Assembly: GCA_963842065.1 (NCBI GenBank)
Contig: CAWJEW010000006.1
Coordinates: forward strand, 186,001-250,000
DNA length: 64,000 nucleotides
Source: CAITWD01 sp963842065
GTDB taxonomy: Bacteria; Actinomycetota; Thermoleophilia; Miltoncostaeales; Miltoncostaeaceae
Direction: 5' to 3'
Numbering within the stretch: the stretch's first letter is position 1; the number at the start of each line of letters is the position of its first letter. Below, in pieces: positions 8,517 to 18,271 of the stretch. The notes beneath the pieces were generated by a model that saw nothing but the letters and a program-made list of their open reading frames with translations, was not told the origin of the DNA and made no database searches. Position numbers and translations under genes: made by a program.

Positions 8517-8666
8517 ATCTAGCCCCGCGGGGAGTTACATTTCTAGCGATTTGGGGGTTGGCTAGCCGCTACGAGCGACCGATCACGCATCCGCGGTCGA
8601 TCGAGCCGGTGCGGTGCCACGGGACTGGGGCCGCACCGGCGCGCTCGTTTGGACACGTGACGCGCC
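8517..8666. repeat. 150-bp structured repeat, copy 1
   Basis: Shares a long near-identical core with 44,446-44,596. It includes GGGGGTTGGCTA, CGCTACGAGCGACCGATCAC and GCATCCGCGGTCGATCGAG. Two stems can be drawn: CGACCG/CGGTCG, and a long one made of GAGCCGGTGCGG pairing with CCGCACCGGC. No coding frame is shared between the copies. It could be a mobile non-coding repeat or a structured RNA. Confidence 0.65.
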
Positions 8667-8839
8667 CCTCCGGCGGGTTCCCCCAATCGCGCTCGGAGGG
8701 GCGCCGCATCGCAGGCTGATCGGTGTGAAATCGACCGCCTGCGGTAGTCACCCACTAGCCGCATTCTCGGCTCGTTGGGCAAGTTTCTCGACGGTAAATA
8801 CCCTCGTGGCATATCCGGGGTTGACATCATCGGCTAAAT

Positions 8840-9060
8840 AGAAGGCGGAGAAGGCGCGGCCCGGGATCGCGAGCGCACGCACGCAAGCAGCCCGGGAGCG
8901 GGGACCACTCCGGCGGCCAGTCACCCCGACCCGATCACCGGAGAGGACTGACGACGGGGTGCCGGCCAATTGGCTGTGGTCCCTCGCGGCGGCGTCAACC
9001 ATTGCCGCAGTGGCAGTCCCGGTTACCGCGGTCGCGCCTCCTCCCATCTTCGTCGGTGGC
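8840..9060. repeat. Diverged duplicated segment, copy 1 (partner at 51,085-51,300)
   Basis: The order of shared words (AAGGCGCGGCCCGGG, GAGCGCACGCA, CTCCGGCGGCCA, CCCCGACCCGATC, TTGGCTGTGGTCC, CACCGCGGTCGCG or close variants) is the same in both places, with small indels. The minus-strand translation is related but frameshifted between copies, so it was once probably coding. Function not recognised. Confidence 0.55.
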
Positions 9061-9124
9061 CGCGTCGAGGCGCCCGCGGCGCTGACTGCAGGCGCGGCGC
9101 TCCGTACATCCTCCGTACATGCGC

Positions 9125-9204
9125 GCGGGTGTTTGCGGGACGATGCGGGACGAAAACGCCTGCTCAGACGTATTCCGGTGTCCCCCATCGTCCCGCAAAC
9201 ACCC
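9125..9204. repeat. 19-bp perfect inverted repeat left of att scar b
   Basis: GGGTGTTTGCGGGACGATG at 9125-9143 is exactly complementary to 9186-9204, with a 42-nt spacer. The right arm overlaps the conserved class A left flank (CCCCCATCGTCCCGCAAA) that also precedes the scars at 34.7 and 49.1 kb. It may be a recombinase or excisionase arm site, or a cruciform. Confidence 0.7.
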
Positions 9205-9210
9205 TGCAGG

Positions 9211-9258
9211 ATTGGCCTCCGGAGCCAAAGGTCGCAGGTTCGAATCCTGCCGCGCGTG
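9211..9258 (+). repeat. att scar b: 3' half of tRNA-Arg(CCG), best preserved
   Basis: Contains a complete anticodon stem-loop (TTGGC CTCCGGA GCCAA), a variable loop, a T-arm (GCAGG TTCGAAT CCTGC) and CGCGCG of the acceptor. The 5' half of the tRNA is absent. Class A left flank. Confidence 0.85.
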
Positions 9259-9459
9259 CTCCCAGAAAGGCCCATATGAGGGGGCATTTCGTGTTTCTAG
9301 CGTCGGGGTAGATCGCATACCCGCCGATCAGTGCGGCCACGCCCGGACCCGGCGCGGTGATGTCATTCTGCGCCCCCTCGGCTGGGACCGTCGACCCTGG
9401 CCGGTGCACCCCCGGCGAAGGATGATGAAAGCAGTAGGTGTGCCGCAGGAGGTGTCCAG

Positions 9460-9874
9460 CTGCGTGCGGTGATCGTCTACGAGTCGATGTTCGGAAACAC
9501 ACGGGCGATCGCCGAGGCGATTGCCGAGGGCTTCGGACCAGGGGTCCGCGTCCTCGGGGTTGCCGATGCCGATGCCGATGCCCGGGCACTCGACGGTGCT
9601 GACCTGGTCATCGTCGGCGGTCCGACGCATTGGTCGAGAATGTCCGGGCCGAGGACCCGCAAGGCCGGCTTGAAGTCCGTTCGCCAAGCCGGTAGCGACC
9701 TGGTGCTCGAGCCCGGTGCCGACACCGGACCCAGTGTGCGGGAGTGATTGGACACTCTCGACCAGTCTCACGCTCGGGCCGCTGCGTTCGATACTCGGTA
9801 CAAGGCACCCGCCGCGATTACTGGCCGAGCGTCCAAGGGTGTCGCTCGGGCGTTATGGTCCGTCCTGGATTCGC
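9460..9874 (+). pseudogene. Flavodoxin gene, frameshifted and cut by IS3
   Basis: Encodes VIVYESMFGNTRAIAEAIAE with the FMN phosphate loop (SMFGNT), then VIVGGPTHWSRMSGPRTRKA, closely related to the intact flavodoxin at 15,362-15,940. AGGAGGTG sits 6-7 nt before a CTG at 9460, where the intact copy has its ATG (MRAVIIYESMFGN), so the start appears mutated; GTG 9469 is the next choice. A stop at 9745-9747 breaks the frame, and the match continues in the next frame (ARAAAFDTRYKAPAAITGRA) until the IS3 terminal repeat at 9875. Confidence 0.8.
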
Positions 9875-9896
9875 TGGAGGCGGTTTTAGGTGGTTT

Positions 9897-10247
9897 TCAC
9901 TGCGTTTGGCCGGGCCGGCCAGCGCTCCCTGATACAGCTGGCTGGACGGCCCGGCGGTTGTTGAAGACTCGGCGCGCTCGTGCCGGGTGGTCGGGGTTTT
10001 CGTAGTTGGCCGGCGAGATGTACCCGAGGGCTTCGTGGAGCCGGTCATGGTTGTAGAAGCCGATCCACTCGAGGATCTGGTGCTCGGCGTCCGCCAGGCC
10101 CGGGCAGATGCGGCCCTGGATCAGCTCGGACTTGATCGTGGCGACCCACGATTCGGCCATGGCGTTATCGAGGGCGTCGCCAACACTGCCGACCGACGGA
10201 CGCATGCCGGCTTCGGCCACCCGTTCGGTGTAGGCGATCGAGGTGTA
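9897..10247 (-). pseudogene. IS3 orfB transposase, 3' part
   Basis: Read on the minus strand this continues orfB after the IS30 insertion: YTSIAYTERVAEAGMRPSVG, then SVGDALDNAMAESWVATIKS with the third acidic residue of the DDE triad (the Glu of MAESW), and WIGFYNHDRLHEALGYISPA near the end. The partner 5' part lies at 11,705-12,290. Rejoining the two across one copy of the duplicated triplet restores AHTDAGSQ-YTSIAYT. Confidence 0.85.
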
Positions 10248-10250
10248 TTG
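10248..10250. repeat. IS30 target-site duplication, left (TTG)
   Basis: TTG immediately outside the left IS30 terminal repeat; the same triplet follows the right end at 11,705-11,707. Confidence 0.8.
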
Positions 10251-11704
10251 GGCGGATTCAACCGGTCGTCGCAACACCGCCCTGTTGATATGAGCATAGG
10301 TACTCGTCCAGAGCTTCGGCTGGGGTCTTCCATCCGAGGGTCTTGCGCGGTCGGGTATTGAGCGCCAGCGCCACGGCTGCGAGGTCTTGTTGGCTGTGCC
10401 TGGCCAGATCGGTGCCCTTGGGGAAGTACTGGCGCAAGAGGCCATTGGTGTTCTCGTTGGTGCCGCGCTGCCAGGGCGAGTGCGGGTCGCAGAAATAGAC
10501 CTCCAGCCCGGTGTCGATCCTCAGCCGGGCATGCTGGGACATCTCCGACCCCTGGTCCCAGGTCAGCGACCGGCGCAGCTGTTCGGGCAAGGTGGCAATC
10601 GTCTCGGCGATGGCGTCGCGCACGGCCTCGGCGCCATGCCCAGCCAGGGCAGGTCCGTTCTTGAGGGGTGGTGTGTGGCCGTGGCCGTCCATCGGCGGCA
10701 GATGCAGGAGCATGGTGAACCGAGTGGTGCGCTCGACGAGCGTCCCGATCGCCGAGCGATCAAGGCCCAGGATGAGATCGCCTTCCCAATGGCCAGGCAC
10801 TGCCCGGTCCTCTGCCTCGGCCGGGCGTTCAGAGATCATGATCTCGGGGGTCACGAACTTCTTGCCTCGCCCCTGGGTACGGGCCCTGGGAACGCGCAGT
10901 GCCCGCCCGGTGCGCAGGCACGCAACGAGTTCTCGCTTGAGCGCGCCTCGGCCTTGCACGTAGAGGGCCTGGTAGATCGCCTCATGAGAGATCCGCATGG
11001 ACGCATCATCGGGGAAATCGACCGCCAAGCGGTGTGAGATCTGCTCCGGGCTCCAGGCTGTGGCCCAGCGCCGATCCTGGCGCTGGCCGTGACGGCGACC
11101 GGCCCAACGCACATCGGGCCCCTCGACCCGCTCACCGCCGGGTTTGGCGATCGTGCCGGCCAGGCGCTCTTGCACGTACTCGCAAAGCGTGTCGTTCGCG
11201 GCGAGTTTGGAGACCTTGGGGCGACTGGCACGACGCTCGGCGTGCCACTGGGCGGTCGTCGCCCGATACTCCAGGCGATACGTGCGAGTGGAGGCGTTGC
11301 AGCGCAGCTCCCGCGAGATTGTCGATGGCGAGCGTTCTACGCGGCGAGCGATCTCGCGAACCCCGAGACCCTGGGCGTGCCAGATCGCGATCTCTTCGCG
11401 TTCGGAAAACGACAGATAGCGCCCCGAGTGAGGGGCAAAGGTGATCGGTGACATCCCACCAGCCTGCCGGAACCATCTGGATCCGACGGGCGCGGACACC
11501 CCCGCCTCGCCAGCGGCATCCTCGCTCGATGCCCCTCGAGCAATCGCCTCCCAGAATCGGACGCGATCCTCGCGTCGCGCCTTCGACGGGCGACCTGGTG
11601 ACCACATCTGACCCCGCATCGCACGGACGGCGTGTTGACGCTCCCGCACACCCATCGCTGACAACCTCCATCTCGAGGTGTTGCGAGGACCGGTTGAATC
11701 CGCC
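10251..11704. mobile_element. IS30-family element (1,454 bp), apparently complete
   Basis: Terminal inverted repeats of about 28 bp with one mismatch begin GGCGGATTCAACCGGTC at 10,251 and, inverted, at 11,704. The element is flanked by a 3-bp direct repeat TTG, within the usual IS30 range. It has inserted into orfB of the IS3 element between the codons for DAGSQ and YTSIA. It carries one transposase gene with an intact DDE triad and could still be active. Confidence 0.9.
10258..11655 (-). CDS. IS30-family transposase
   Basis: The 465 aa protein has an N-terminal zinc/HTH region, a second HTH typical of IS30 (FSEREEIAIWHAQGLGVREI and ARRVERSPSTISRELRCN), and the DDE catalytic core: Asp in GHWEGDLILG, Asp in TWDQGSEMSQH, and Glu in the PWQRGTNENTNGLLRQYFPK block. 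ATG 11,655 is chosen because it lies within the element; the frame extends past the terminal repeat to 11,733, which cannot belong to the IS. The stop codon is embedded in the left terminal repeat, as is common in compact IS elements. Confidence 0.92.
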   Translation of the reverse strand: MGVRERQHAVRAMRGQMWSPGRPSKARREDRVRFWEAIARGASSEDAAGEAGVSAPVGSRWFRQAGGMSPITFAPHSGRYLSFSEREEIAIWHAQGLGVREIARRVERSPSTISRELRCNASTRTYRLEYRATTAQWHAERRASRPKVSKLAANDTLCEYVQERLAGTIAKPGGERVEGPDVRWAGRRHGQRQDRRWATAWSPEQISHRLAVDFPDDASMRISHEAIYQALYVQGRGALKRELVACLRTGRALRVPRARTQGRGKKFVTPEIMISERPAEAEDRAVPGHWEGDLILGLDRSAIGTLVERTTRFTMLLHLPPMDGHGHTPPLKNGPALAGHGAEAVRDAIAETIATLPEQLRRSLTWDQGSEMSQHARLRIDTGLEVYFCDPHSPWQRGTNENTNGLLRQYFPKGTDLARHSQQDLAAVALALNTRPRKTLGWKTPAEALDEYLCSYQQGGVATTG

Positions 11705-12290
11705 TTGGGATCCGGCGTCGGTATGCGCGACAAGGCCAGGCTTGGGCGTTCGCAGCGCGATCGCCATCTCCAGGGCGTCGGTGACCAGACTCGTCCTGCG
11801 ATGGCTCGCCAGCTGCCAGCCGACGATCATGCGCGAGTAGGCGTCCAAGACGAAGGCCAGGTAGACGAATGCCGAGACGATGCGCACATAGGTGAAATCG
11901 GCGACCCACAGTCGATTGGGCGCGGAGGCACCGAAGACGCGGTTGACCAAATCGGCTGCGCGCTCGGCGGCCTCATCGCGCACGGTGGTGACGTGCCGCC
12001 GTCCACGGATCACCCCACTCATGCCCGCCGCGCGCATCAGTCGCCCGACGCGATCGCGGCCGACATCGACGCCCAAGTCGGTGAGCTCATACCAGGTGCG
12101 CCGCTGCCCGTAGGCGCGGCGGTGCCCGGTGCGCGCGGTGATGATCTGGGCGGTCAAGACGACGTCCTCGCGAGTGCGCCTCGACGGATTGCGCTGACGG
12201 GACTGACGGTGGTAGTAGCTCGAGACGGGTACCCCGATCTCTGGAGCACACCGGCTCGACCCCGTACGTGACGCTCATCTGGTCGATGAT
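11705..12290 (-). pseudogene. IS3 orfB transposase, 5' part, with a frameshift
   Basis: The main frame gives AQIITARTGHRRAYGQRRTW, VGRLMRAAGMSGVIRGRRH, NRLWVADFTYVRIVSAFVYL (first catalytic Asp in VADFTY) and VLDAYSRMIVGWQ, ending at the second Asp (AHTDAGSQ), where IS30 is inserted. Towards the start, IIDQMSVTYGVEPVC is read in one frame and EIGVPVSSYYHRQSRQRNPS in another, so a one-base frameshift lies near 12,243. OrfB is therefore broken twice. Confidence 0.8.
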
Positions 12291-12326
12291 TCGCGTCAAC
12301 GTCGGCGAGTCTGATCGAGCTCGGTC

Positions 12327-12602
12327 TCAGAAAAGCAGGCTCGCCTCGCGCAAGATCTGGTTGGAGCGCTCCAGCTCGGCGTTGCGCTTCCTGAGCGTTT
12401 TCAGCTCGGCCTCGACGTCGGACGGCAACACCCGCGAGTGGGCGGGTACCGCGTTGGCCTCGGCGGTGCGGACCCACTTGCGAAGGGCCTCGCGGTGAAT
12501 GCCCAGGTCGGCGGCGACGTGGGCGATCGGTCGCCCCGATTCGAACACCATCCGAACCGCCCGATCGCGAAGCTCCGGTGGGTACTTGCTTGGACGTCCC
12601 AT
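12327..12602 (-). CDS. IS3 orfA (HTH protein)
   Basis: The 91 aa product starts MGRPSKYPPELRDRAVRMVF and contains the HTH (PIAHVAADLGIHREALRKWV) and a C-terminal leucine-zipper-like helix (LKTLRKRNAELERSNQILRE) typical of IS3 OrfA. In intact IS3 elements a -1 frameshift near its 3' end makes the OrfAB transposase; here the run CTTTTCTGA just before the stop could serve, but orfB is already dead. Confidence 0.85.
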   Translation of the reverse strand: MGRPSKYPPELRDRAVRMVFESGRPIAHVAADLGIHREALRKWVRTAEANAVPAHSRVLPSDVEAELKTLRKRNAELERSNQILREASLLF

Positions 12603-12669
12603 CGCTGAAGGCTCCCTTCCTCCAGGCCAGTCTGCCTGGGAAAAATGCCTCCAACATTTCCCGGACGGA

Positions 12670-12936
12670 TCAGCGCAAGACAGCATCGTCGAGGAGTCCG
12701 ACGAGCCGATTGTTCTCAAATAGGTGGAACCATCCGATTGTGGTGCTGGGTTGCCCACCGCTACTCGCACCAAATTGCCCTGGATTCAACCAGACCACCT
12801 GAATGATCAAAATTACGATGCCCTCAATCAATGCAATCGCTACAGCCACCAGGGCGGCATATCCGCCGATTCGGTAAAGCCGCTTACTGGAGGAGTTTGC
12901 GGCTTCGTCATCAGTAACCTGATTGATGAATTCCAT
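12670..12936 (-). pseudogene. N-terminal part of a multi-pass membrane protein cut near IS3
   Basis: The 88 residues start MEFINQVTDDEAANSSSKRL and include one clear transmembrane helix (YAALVAVAIALIEGIVILII), then a loop, then TTIGWFHLFENNRLVGLLD. This is the opening of DUF4386-like membrane proteins, which normally have six helices (about 200-230 residues). The frame stops 17 bp before the IS3 end, so the gene is truncated or frameshifted. GGGAG lies 5 nt before ATG 12,936. GC content is lower than in neighbouring genes. Confidence 0.6.
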
Positions 12937-13147
12937 TCGTCTCCCTCGTCCATTGACGTTCGAACATTTACGGCAGCCGATACCGCTCACCTACGATGGT
13001 GGAAGCCCGGGAACCGCTGGCGAGCAGGAGCCGGCAATGTCGAGCGGTCCGACGGCATCCCTCGTAGCGCCGGTAGCGGGTGATACCGGTCACCACCAGG
13101 CCGGTCATGCACACTTTTTGGGGCATCCTGGTCCCGGGCAGTACCGG

Positions 13148-13163
13148 GGGCTATTGCCCCCTA
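13148..13163 (-). terminator. Likely terminator of the dienelactone hydrolase gene
   Basis: GGGGGC TATT GCCCCC is a perfect 6-bp stem with a 4-nt loop. Before the IS701 insertion it lay directly behind the hydrolase stop codon; it is now separated from it by the whole element. Confidence 0.5.
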
Positions 13164-13172
13164 CGGCTTTAG

Positions 13173-14629
13173 TAGTGCTTTGGTAGGTCTTAGGTAGGAA
13201 TCGCCCTCGGCGTGGCAAAGCCCTCGTTCGTACGGTTCTCGACGCGAGCGAGGGATGATGGCGAGGATGGATGTCGAGGGGCCCGTGGCGGTCAAGCAGC
13301 GGTTGGAGGTGTTCGCGGATGCGGTGCTCGCGGATGCGGTCAACCGGCCGGTGCAGCTGCGCAACGGCGGCTTGTATCTGCGCGGGCTGATCGAGCAGGG
13401 TGTGCGCAAGTCGCTGGAGCCGATGGTCGCGCGGCTGGGTGGCGAGGCTGATTATGAGAGCTTGCAGCAGTTTGTTGCGGTCAGCCCATGGGACCCGACG
13501 CTCGTAGTCAAAGCGGTCGCCGAGCGGGTGGCCGGTGAGATTGACGTCCAGGCGTGGGTGCTCGATGACACCGGGTTCCCCAAGGACGGCACGCGCTCGC
13601 CGGGGGTCAAGCGCCAGTACTCGGGTACCCTGGGCAAGATCGGCAACTGCCAGATCGGGGTGTCGGTGCACGCGGTCGGCGCCAGGGGAACCGTCCCGTT
13701 GGGATGGGCGCTGTATCTGCCCGAGGAGTGGTGTGCCGATCCCGAGCGACGCCGCCAGGCAAAGATCCCGCCGCAGGTCGAGTTTCACACCAAGCCCGAG
13801 CTGGGCGCCCATCTCATCGAGCGCGCCGGCAGCTGGGATATCCCTCGTGCGCCGATCCTTGGCGACAGCGCCTACGGCGAGAACACCACCCTGCGCGAGC
13901 GCCTAGGGGCCGCCGGGCACCACTATGTGCTTGCGATCTCCGCGCAGACCACGGTGTTCTCGCCCGAGACGAACTTCATCGTCGCCGAGCGCAAGACCGA
14001 GCGCGGGCGACGACCAAGCCGCGCGCGCCCGGACCGCAGACCGCGATCGATCGCGGCGGTGGTGGCCGAGTTGGGCGACAAGCAACTCGTGGATGTGACA
14101 TTCCGTGACGGGCCGGATGGCACCACGGTGACCTCGCGATTTGCGTTCATGCGCGTGTGGGCCGGGAACCGCTTTGGCGGGCGAGTCCCCTGGCCACCGA
14201 CCCAGGAATGGCTGATCGCCGAATGGCCAGAGGGCGCCGCACAACCCACCGACTACTGGATCTCCAACCTGCCCGCCGATACCCCGCCCGAGCGTCTGGC
14301 CCGCCTGGCGCGGCTGCGCTGGAAGATCGAGCTCGATTACAAGCAGCTCAAGGGTGAGCTCGGGCTGGACCACTACGAAGGACGCTCGTGGCTGGGGTGG
14401 TACCACCACACCGCTCTGGTCACCGCCGCCCATGGGTTTCTCACCCTGGAGCGGCAGCACCCAAATCCCCGGCGGCCGGCCTGACACTGCCCCAGACGGT
14501 GCTGCTGTTGCAGCCGATCTTCAAGTGCTGGACCGGCCGCTGCCAGACCTGTCAGCGACCCATCGACCTCGAACAACTCCCGCTGCACTCGGCACGACAG
14601 GATGAGTAACTCGACCTACCAAAGCACTA
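13173..14629. mobile_element. IS701-family element (1,457 bp)
   Basis: Terminal inverted repeats TAGTGCTTTGGTAGGTC at 13,173 and, inverted, ending at 14,629. Flanked by a 4-bp duplication TTAG (13,169-13,172 and 14,630-14,633), which fits the YTAR preference of IS701. It has inserted two codons before the stop of the dienelactone hydrolase gene. One transposase gene on the + strand. Confidence 0.9.
13255..14484 (+). CDS. IS701-family transposase, C-terminus frameshifted
   Basis: The 409 aa product contains the DDE residues of IS701/IS4-type transposases: VLDDTGFPKDGTRSPGVKRQ (first Asp), APILGDSAYGENT (second Asp) and ELDYKQLKGELGLDHYEGRS (Glu). After LTLERQHPN the frame diverges: the usual tail (SPAAGLTLPQTVLLLQPIF, then CWTGRCQTCQRPIDLEQLP) is read in another frame up to 14,609. 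A one-base shift near 14,460 has replaced the last 40 or so residues. The catalytic part is complete, so activity is possible but doubtful. ATG 13,255 or 13,264 may be the start. Confidence 0.85.
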   Translation: MMARMDVEGPVAVKQRLEVFADAVLADAVNRPVQLRNGGLYLRGLIEQGVRKSLEPMVARLGGEADYESLQQFVAVSPWDPTLVVKAVAERVAGEIDVQAWVLDDTGFPKDGTRSPGVKRQYSGTLGKIGNCQIGVSVHAVGARGTVPLGWALYLPEEWCADPERRRQAKIPPQVEFHTKPELGAHLIERAGSWDIPRAPILGDSAYGENTTLRERLGAAGHHYVLAISAQTTVFSPETNFIVAERKTERGRRPSRARPDRRPRSIAAVVAELGDKQLVDVTFRDGPDGTTVTSRFAFMRVWAGNRFGGRVPWPPTQEWLIAEWPEGAAQPTDYWISNLPADTPPERLARLARLRWKIELDYKQLKGELGLDHYEGRSWLGWYHHTALVTAAHGFLTLERQHPNPRRPA

Positions 14630-15365
14630 TTAGGTGCGCGTCAAAGAATGCGAGGATGCGCCGACGTGCATCTCGCGCAGATCCCTCGTGGTAGCCCGAA
14701 CCTGGCGACAGTATTCCGAAGACCGGCTCCAAGACGGAGAACGGGAATGGATTCTTGTCTCCAGCTCCTTCATGGTCGTTGAGAAAGGAGTGCCCGGCCT
14801 CCGGGTATTCCTTGACGTCGTGTTCGACCCCGACGGCCGTCAATGCCCGCTCGAGGCGATCGGCGGCCCCTCGCAGTGTGCGATCCTTGCCGCCGTAGCT
14901 TCCGACAATCGGGCAAGCCTGTCTCAGGAAGCTGGCCGTGTAGGCCTCCTTTGGAGCGGTGCCGTAGTTGACGCTCGACACCGTGAACCCGCGATCGGCT
15001 GCGAGTAGCAAGGCGAACCCACCTCCCATGCAGTAGCCGATCACGCCGACCCTGCCAGTGCAGTTCTCCCGGGTCTCCAGCCAGACGCGCGCCGCCTCAA
15101 TGTCGTCGAACGACCGTCCCCGTCCGGCGCGCACGTCGCGCATGACCGAGATCATGCAGGCCACCATCCCTCTTCTAGAGAAAAGGTCCGGCGCTACAGC
15201 GAGGTACCCTTCGCCCGCAAGCCAGTCAGCCTGGTTCCGTAAGTCCTTGCTCATCCCCATCGCGTCGTGGATGACGACGACACCAGGCCAGGGGCCCTCG
15301 CCTGCAGGCATCGCGAGGTAGGACGGCAGCTCACCCGGGGTGGGGATCATCACCTCGGCCATCAC
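14616..15365 (-). CDS. Dienelactone hydrolase family protein, last residues replaced by IS701
   Basis: The 249 aa alpha/beta-hydrolase has the DLH triad: nucleophile Cys112 in GYCMGGG, Asp161 in GGKDRTL and His192 in EAGHSF. The family opens enol-lactones in aromatic degradation, but many members have other substrates. The reading frame runs into the IS701 terminal repeat: removing the element and one TTAG gives an original ending of FFDAHLKP and a stop, against the present FFDAHLIVLW. Function is probably kept. Start GTG 15,365 or ATG 15,362; the latter overlaps the stop of the upstream flavodoxin gene by one base (TGATG), a sign of coupled translation. Confidence 0.88.
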   Translation of the reverse strand: MMAEVMIPTPGELPSYLAMPAGEGPWPGVVVIHDAMGMSKDLRNQADWLAGEGYLAVAPDLFSRRGMVACMISVMRDVRAGRGRSFDDIEAARVWLETRENCTGRVGVIGYCMGGGFALLLAADRGFTVSSVNYGTAPKEAYTASFLRQACPIVGSYGGKDRTLRGAADRLERALTAVGVEHDVKEYPEAGHSFLNDHEGAGDKNPFPFSVLEPVFGILSPGSGYHEGSARDARRRILAFFDAHLIVLW

Positions 15366-15940
15366 GTCTCCTTGGACGTGGGTGGTCCTCCCGGACCGTC
15401 CCCTTTGGTGACGTCATTCGATAGCACTCTTGCCGCGAGCCGTTTGCCCCATTCTTGGGCTCGGGCCTCCTCGCCCGGTTCGAGGTGATTCTCCAAGGTG
15501 ACGAAGAAGCTCTCGAGCTTGGCCACCACCTTGAACCCGTGCTTCCGAAGTTTTCGGCTGATTACCTTCGACGCCCTCCCTCTGAGAACCACCGGACCCC
15601 TAAAGCGGGTGTCGAAGGCCGCAACCTTTGTGTGGCCGTGTCCAAGCGACGTGAGCCAGTCACGCACGCCTGGGCCTTGGGCGTCGCGATCGAGCACCAG
15701 ATCGTTCTTGGGCTTTTGCGCAGTAGCGGTCGCCCACTTGCGGGTGCGTGGGCGACTCATGCCGTGAAAATGGGTGGGCCCGCCCACCACGAGCAGGTCG
15801 GCGTCGCCCAACCGCTCGCGGCCTGCCTCAACCACCGGGACCACGACCACGTTGCCCAGCGGTTCGAGGCCCTTACCAATGGCATCGGCGATCGCGTGTG
15901 TGTTGCCGAACATCGACTCGTAGATGATCACCGCCCGCAT
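15362..15940 (-). CDS. Flavodoxin-family protein
   Basis: The 192 aa protein starts MRAVIIYESMFGNTHAIADA with the FMN-phosphate loop SMFGNT, followed by LLVVGGPTHFHGMSRPRTRK (flavin-ring loop) and VAAFDTRFRGPVVLRGRASK. It probably carries electrons or acts as a stress-related FMN protein. ATG 15,940 matches the flavodoxin start; a longer frame up to 16,054 has no conserved residues. It is the first gene of a two-gene operon with the dienelactone hydrolase. A related pseudogene lies at 9.46 kb on the opposite strand. Confidence 0.85.
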   Translation of the reverse strand: MRAVIIYESMFGNTHAIADAIGKGLEPLGNVVVVPVVEAGRERLGDADLLVVGGPTHFHGMSRPRTRKWATATAQKPKNDLVLDRDAQGPGVRDWLTSLGHGHTKVAAFDTRFRGPVVLRGRASKVISRKLRKHGFKVVAKLESFFVTLENHLEPGEEARAQEWGKRLAARVLSNDVTKGDGPGGPPTSKET

Positions 15941-16222
15941 GCAGAGACCGTCGGTGCTTTGGCTGTTGTCATTGCGCGCCTCTTTGTCCCTGAGGCGGCG
16001 TACACCCCAAGACCATGATTGTGACACGCCCCGGCGGGTAGAGGCGAACGTCACGGGCGGTCGCCCAGGGCTTGGGACACCTGTGGCCTTCGGGATGCCG
16101 GGAGGGGGGGTCGGCCTGGCTCCCTGACCCGTCGGAGCATCGCTCGCTCCCGGCCCACAATGCTCGGGGCCGGGGCATTAATGGCCCCCGATCGGTAAGG
16201 GCCGTTCCCGAACTACTGGCAA
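15941..16222. other. Intergenic region upstream of the flavodoxin operon
   Basis: No gene recognised. It must hold the promoter for the leftward flavodoxin-hydrolase operon; GGCCGGGGCATTAATGGCCCC (16,168-16,188) is an imperfect palindrome that could be an operator or a terminator. Confidence 0.35.
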
Positions 16223-16492
16223 CTAAAGGCAGGCCAGCACGATCCGGGCCTGGGTGAGCGCATCGAGGGTGCGTGGCCGGCGATGCGGACGTGAGGAGCG
16301 ATCACCCAGGCTCGCAAGCCCATCGCGCCCATCCAGCGAGGCGCGCCGCCAGCGCGTGAACCACTCCCAGGCGGTTGCGACGCTGACATTCAGACAGGCC
16401 GCGGCCTGTCTGAATGTCAGACCTTCGTCCTCGACCAACCCCACCAAGCGACGACGCGCGCGCGGGGTCAGCACAGCGTTAGGGTGAGACAT
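16223..16492 (-). pseudogene. IS481-family transposase, N-terminal fragment
   Basis: The 89 residues start MSHPNAVLTPRARRRLVGLV and contain the HTH (FRQAAACLNVSVATAWEWFT) and the RSSRPHRRPRTL linker of IS481 transposases, then end. The DDE domain (a further 230 or so residues) is missing. GAGCTTTGACACCC just upstream (16,512-16,525) is like the terminal repeat of this family, so the left part of the element survives. Confidence 0.75.
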
Positions 16493-16798
16493 CCGAACCT
16501 CCCGGGTTCTGTGAGCTTTGACACCCACAGCCTCTCGGGAGGTTCGGACTACCGTTCAGGCGTTCGGAACCTGTATAGGCGGGTCACGTAGATCGTGGCG
16601 TTTCATAATTGGATCGTCCGGGCGTTGGGGGGTTGCTCCACCTCCGCATGGGAGAGGTCGCGTGGCCGCGCATCGGACTGCCGATCCCGTGCGGGCTCGC
16701 AACTCAGCCGTCACACCGCCCACGCGGAACGGAGCAGCCGTCGTGTCCGGTGACCAGGGTTGGCCTGGTCGGCGTGGCCACGCGGTCGGCTGAGGCGA
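16493..16798. other. Intergenic region downstream of fumarase
   Basis: Contains the IS481 end, then no gene I recognise, and a hairpin behind the fumarase stop (separate entry). Confidence 0.4.
16752..16770 (-). terminator. Likely fumarase terminator
   Basis: GACCAGG GTTGG CCTGGTC: 7-bp stem, 5-nt loop, 28 nt beyond the fumarase stop on the minus strand. No T-run is seen. Confidence 0.5.

Positions 16799-18267
<1,469 letters not shown>

Positions 18268-18271
<4 letters not shown>

Larger units (their letters stand above)
9875..12653. mobile_element. IS3-family element, itself interrupted by IS30
   Basis: Ends are TGGAGGCGGTTTT at 9875 and the inverted TGGAGGCATTTTT ending at 12,653. Without the IS30 insert and its 3-bp duplication it is about 1.32 kb, normal for IS3. 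It contains orfA and a broken orfB on the minus strand. It lies inside the flavodoxin pseudogene on the left and against a truncated membrane-protein gene on the right. No matching 3-bp target duplication is seen, so one flank has probably been rearranged. Confidence 0.75.

Noticed and set aside
9215..9258. An intact tRNA gene at one of the six tRNA-like repeats
   Set aside because: Only the anticodon arm, variable loop, T-arm and acceptor 3' strand are present; no D-arm or acceptor 5' strand precedes any copy.
8995..9318. Minus-strand proteins with the RQDSNLRPLAPEA motif at each att scar
   Set aside because: This is the antisense translation of the tRNA anticodon and T-arms, a well-known source of spurious annotations.
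9871..12656. A 3-bp target duplication for the IS3 element
   Set aside because: The bases outside the two ends (CGC and ACA) differ.
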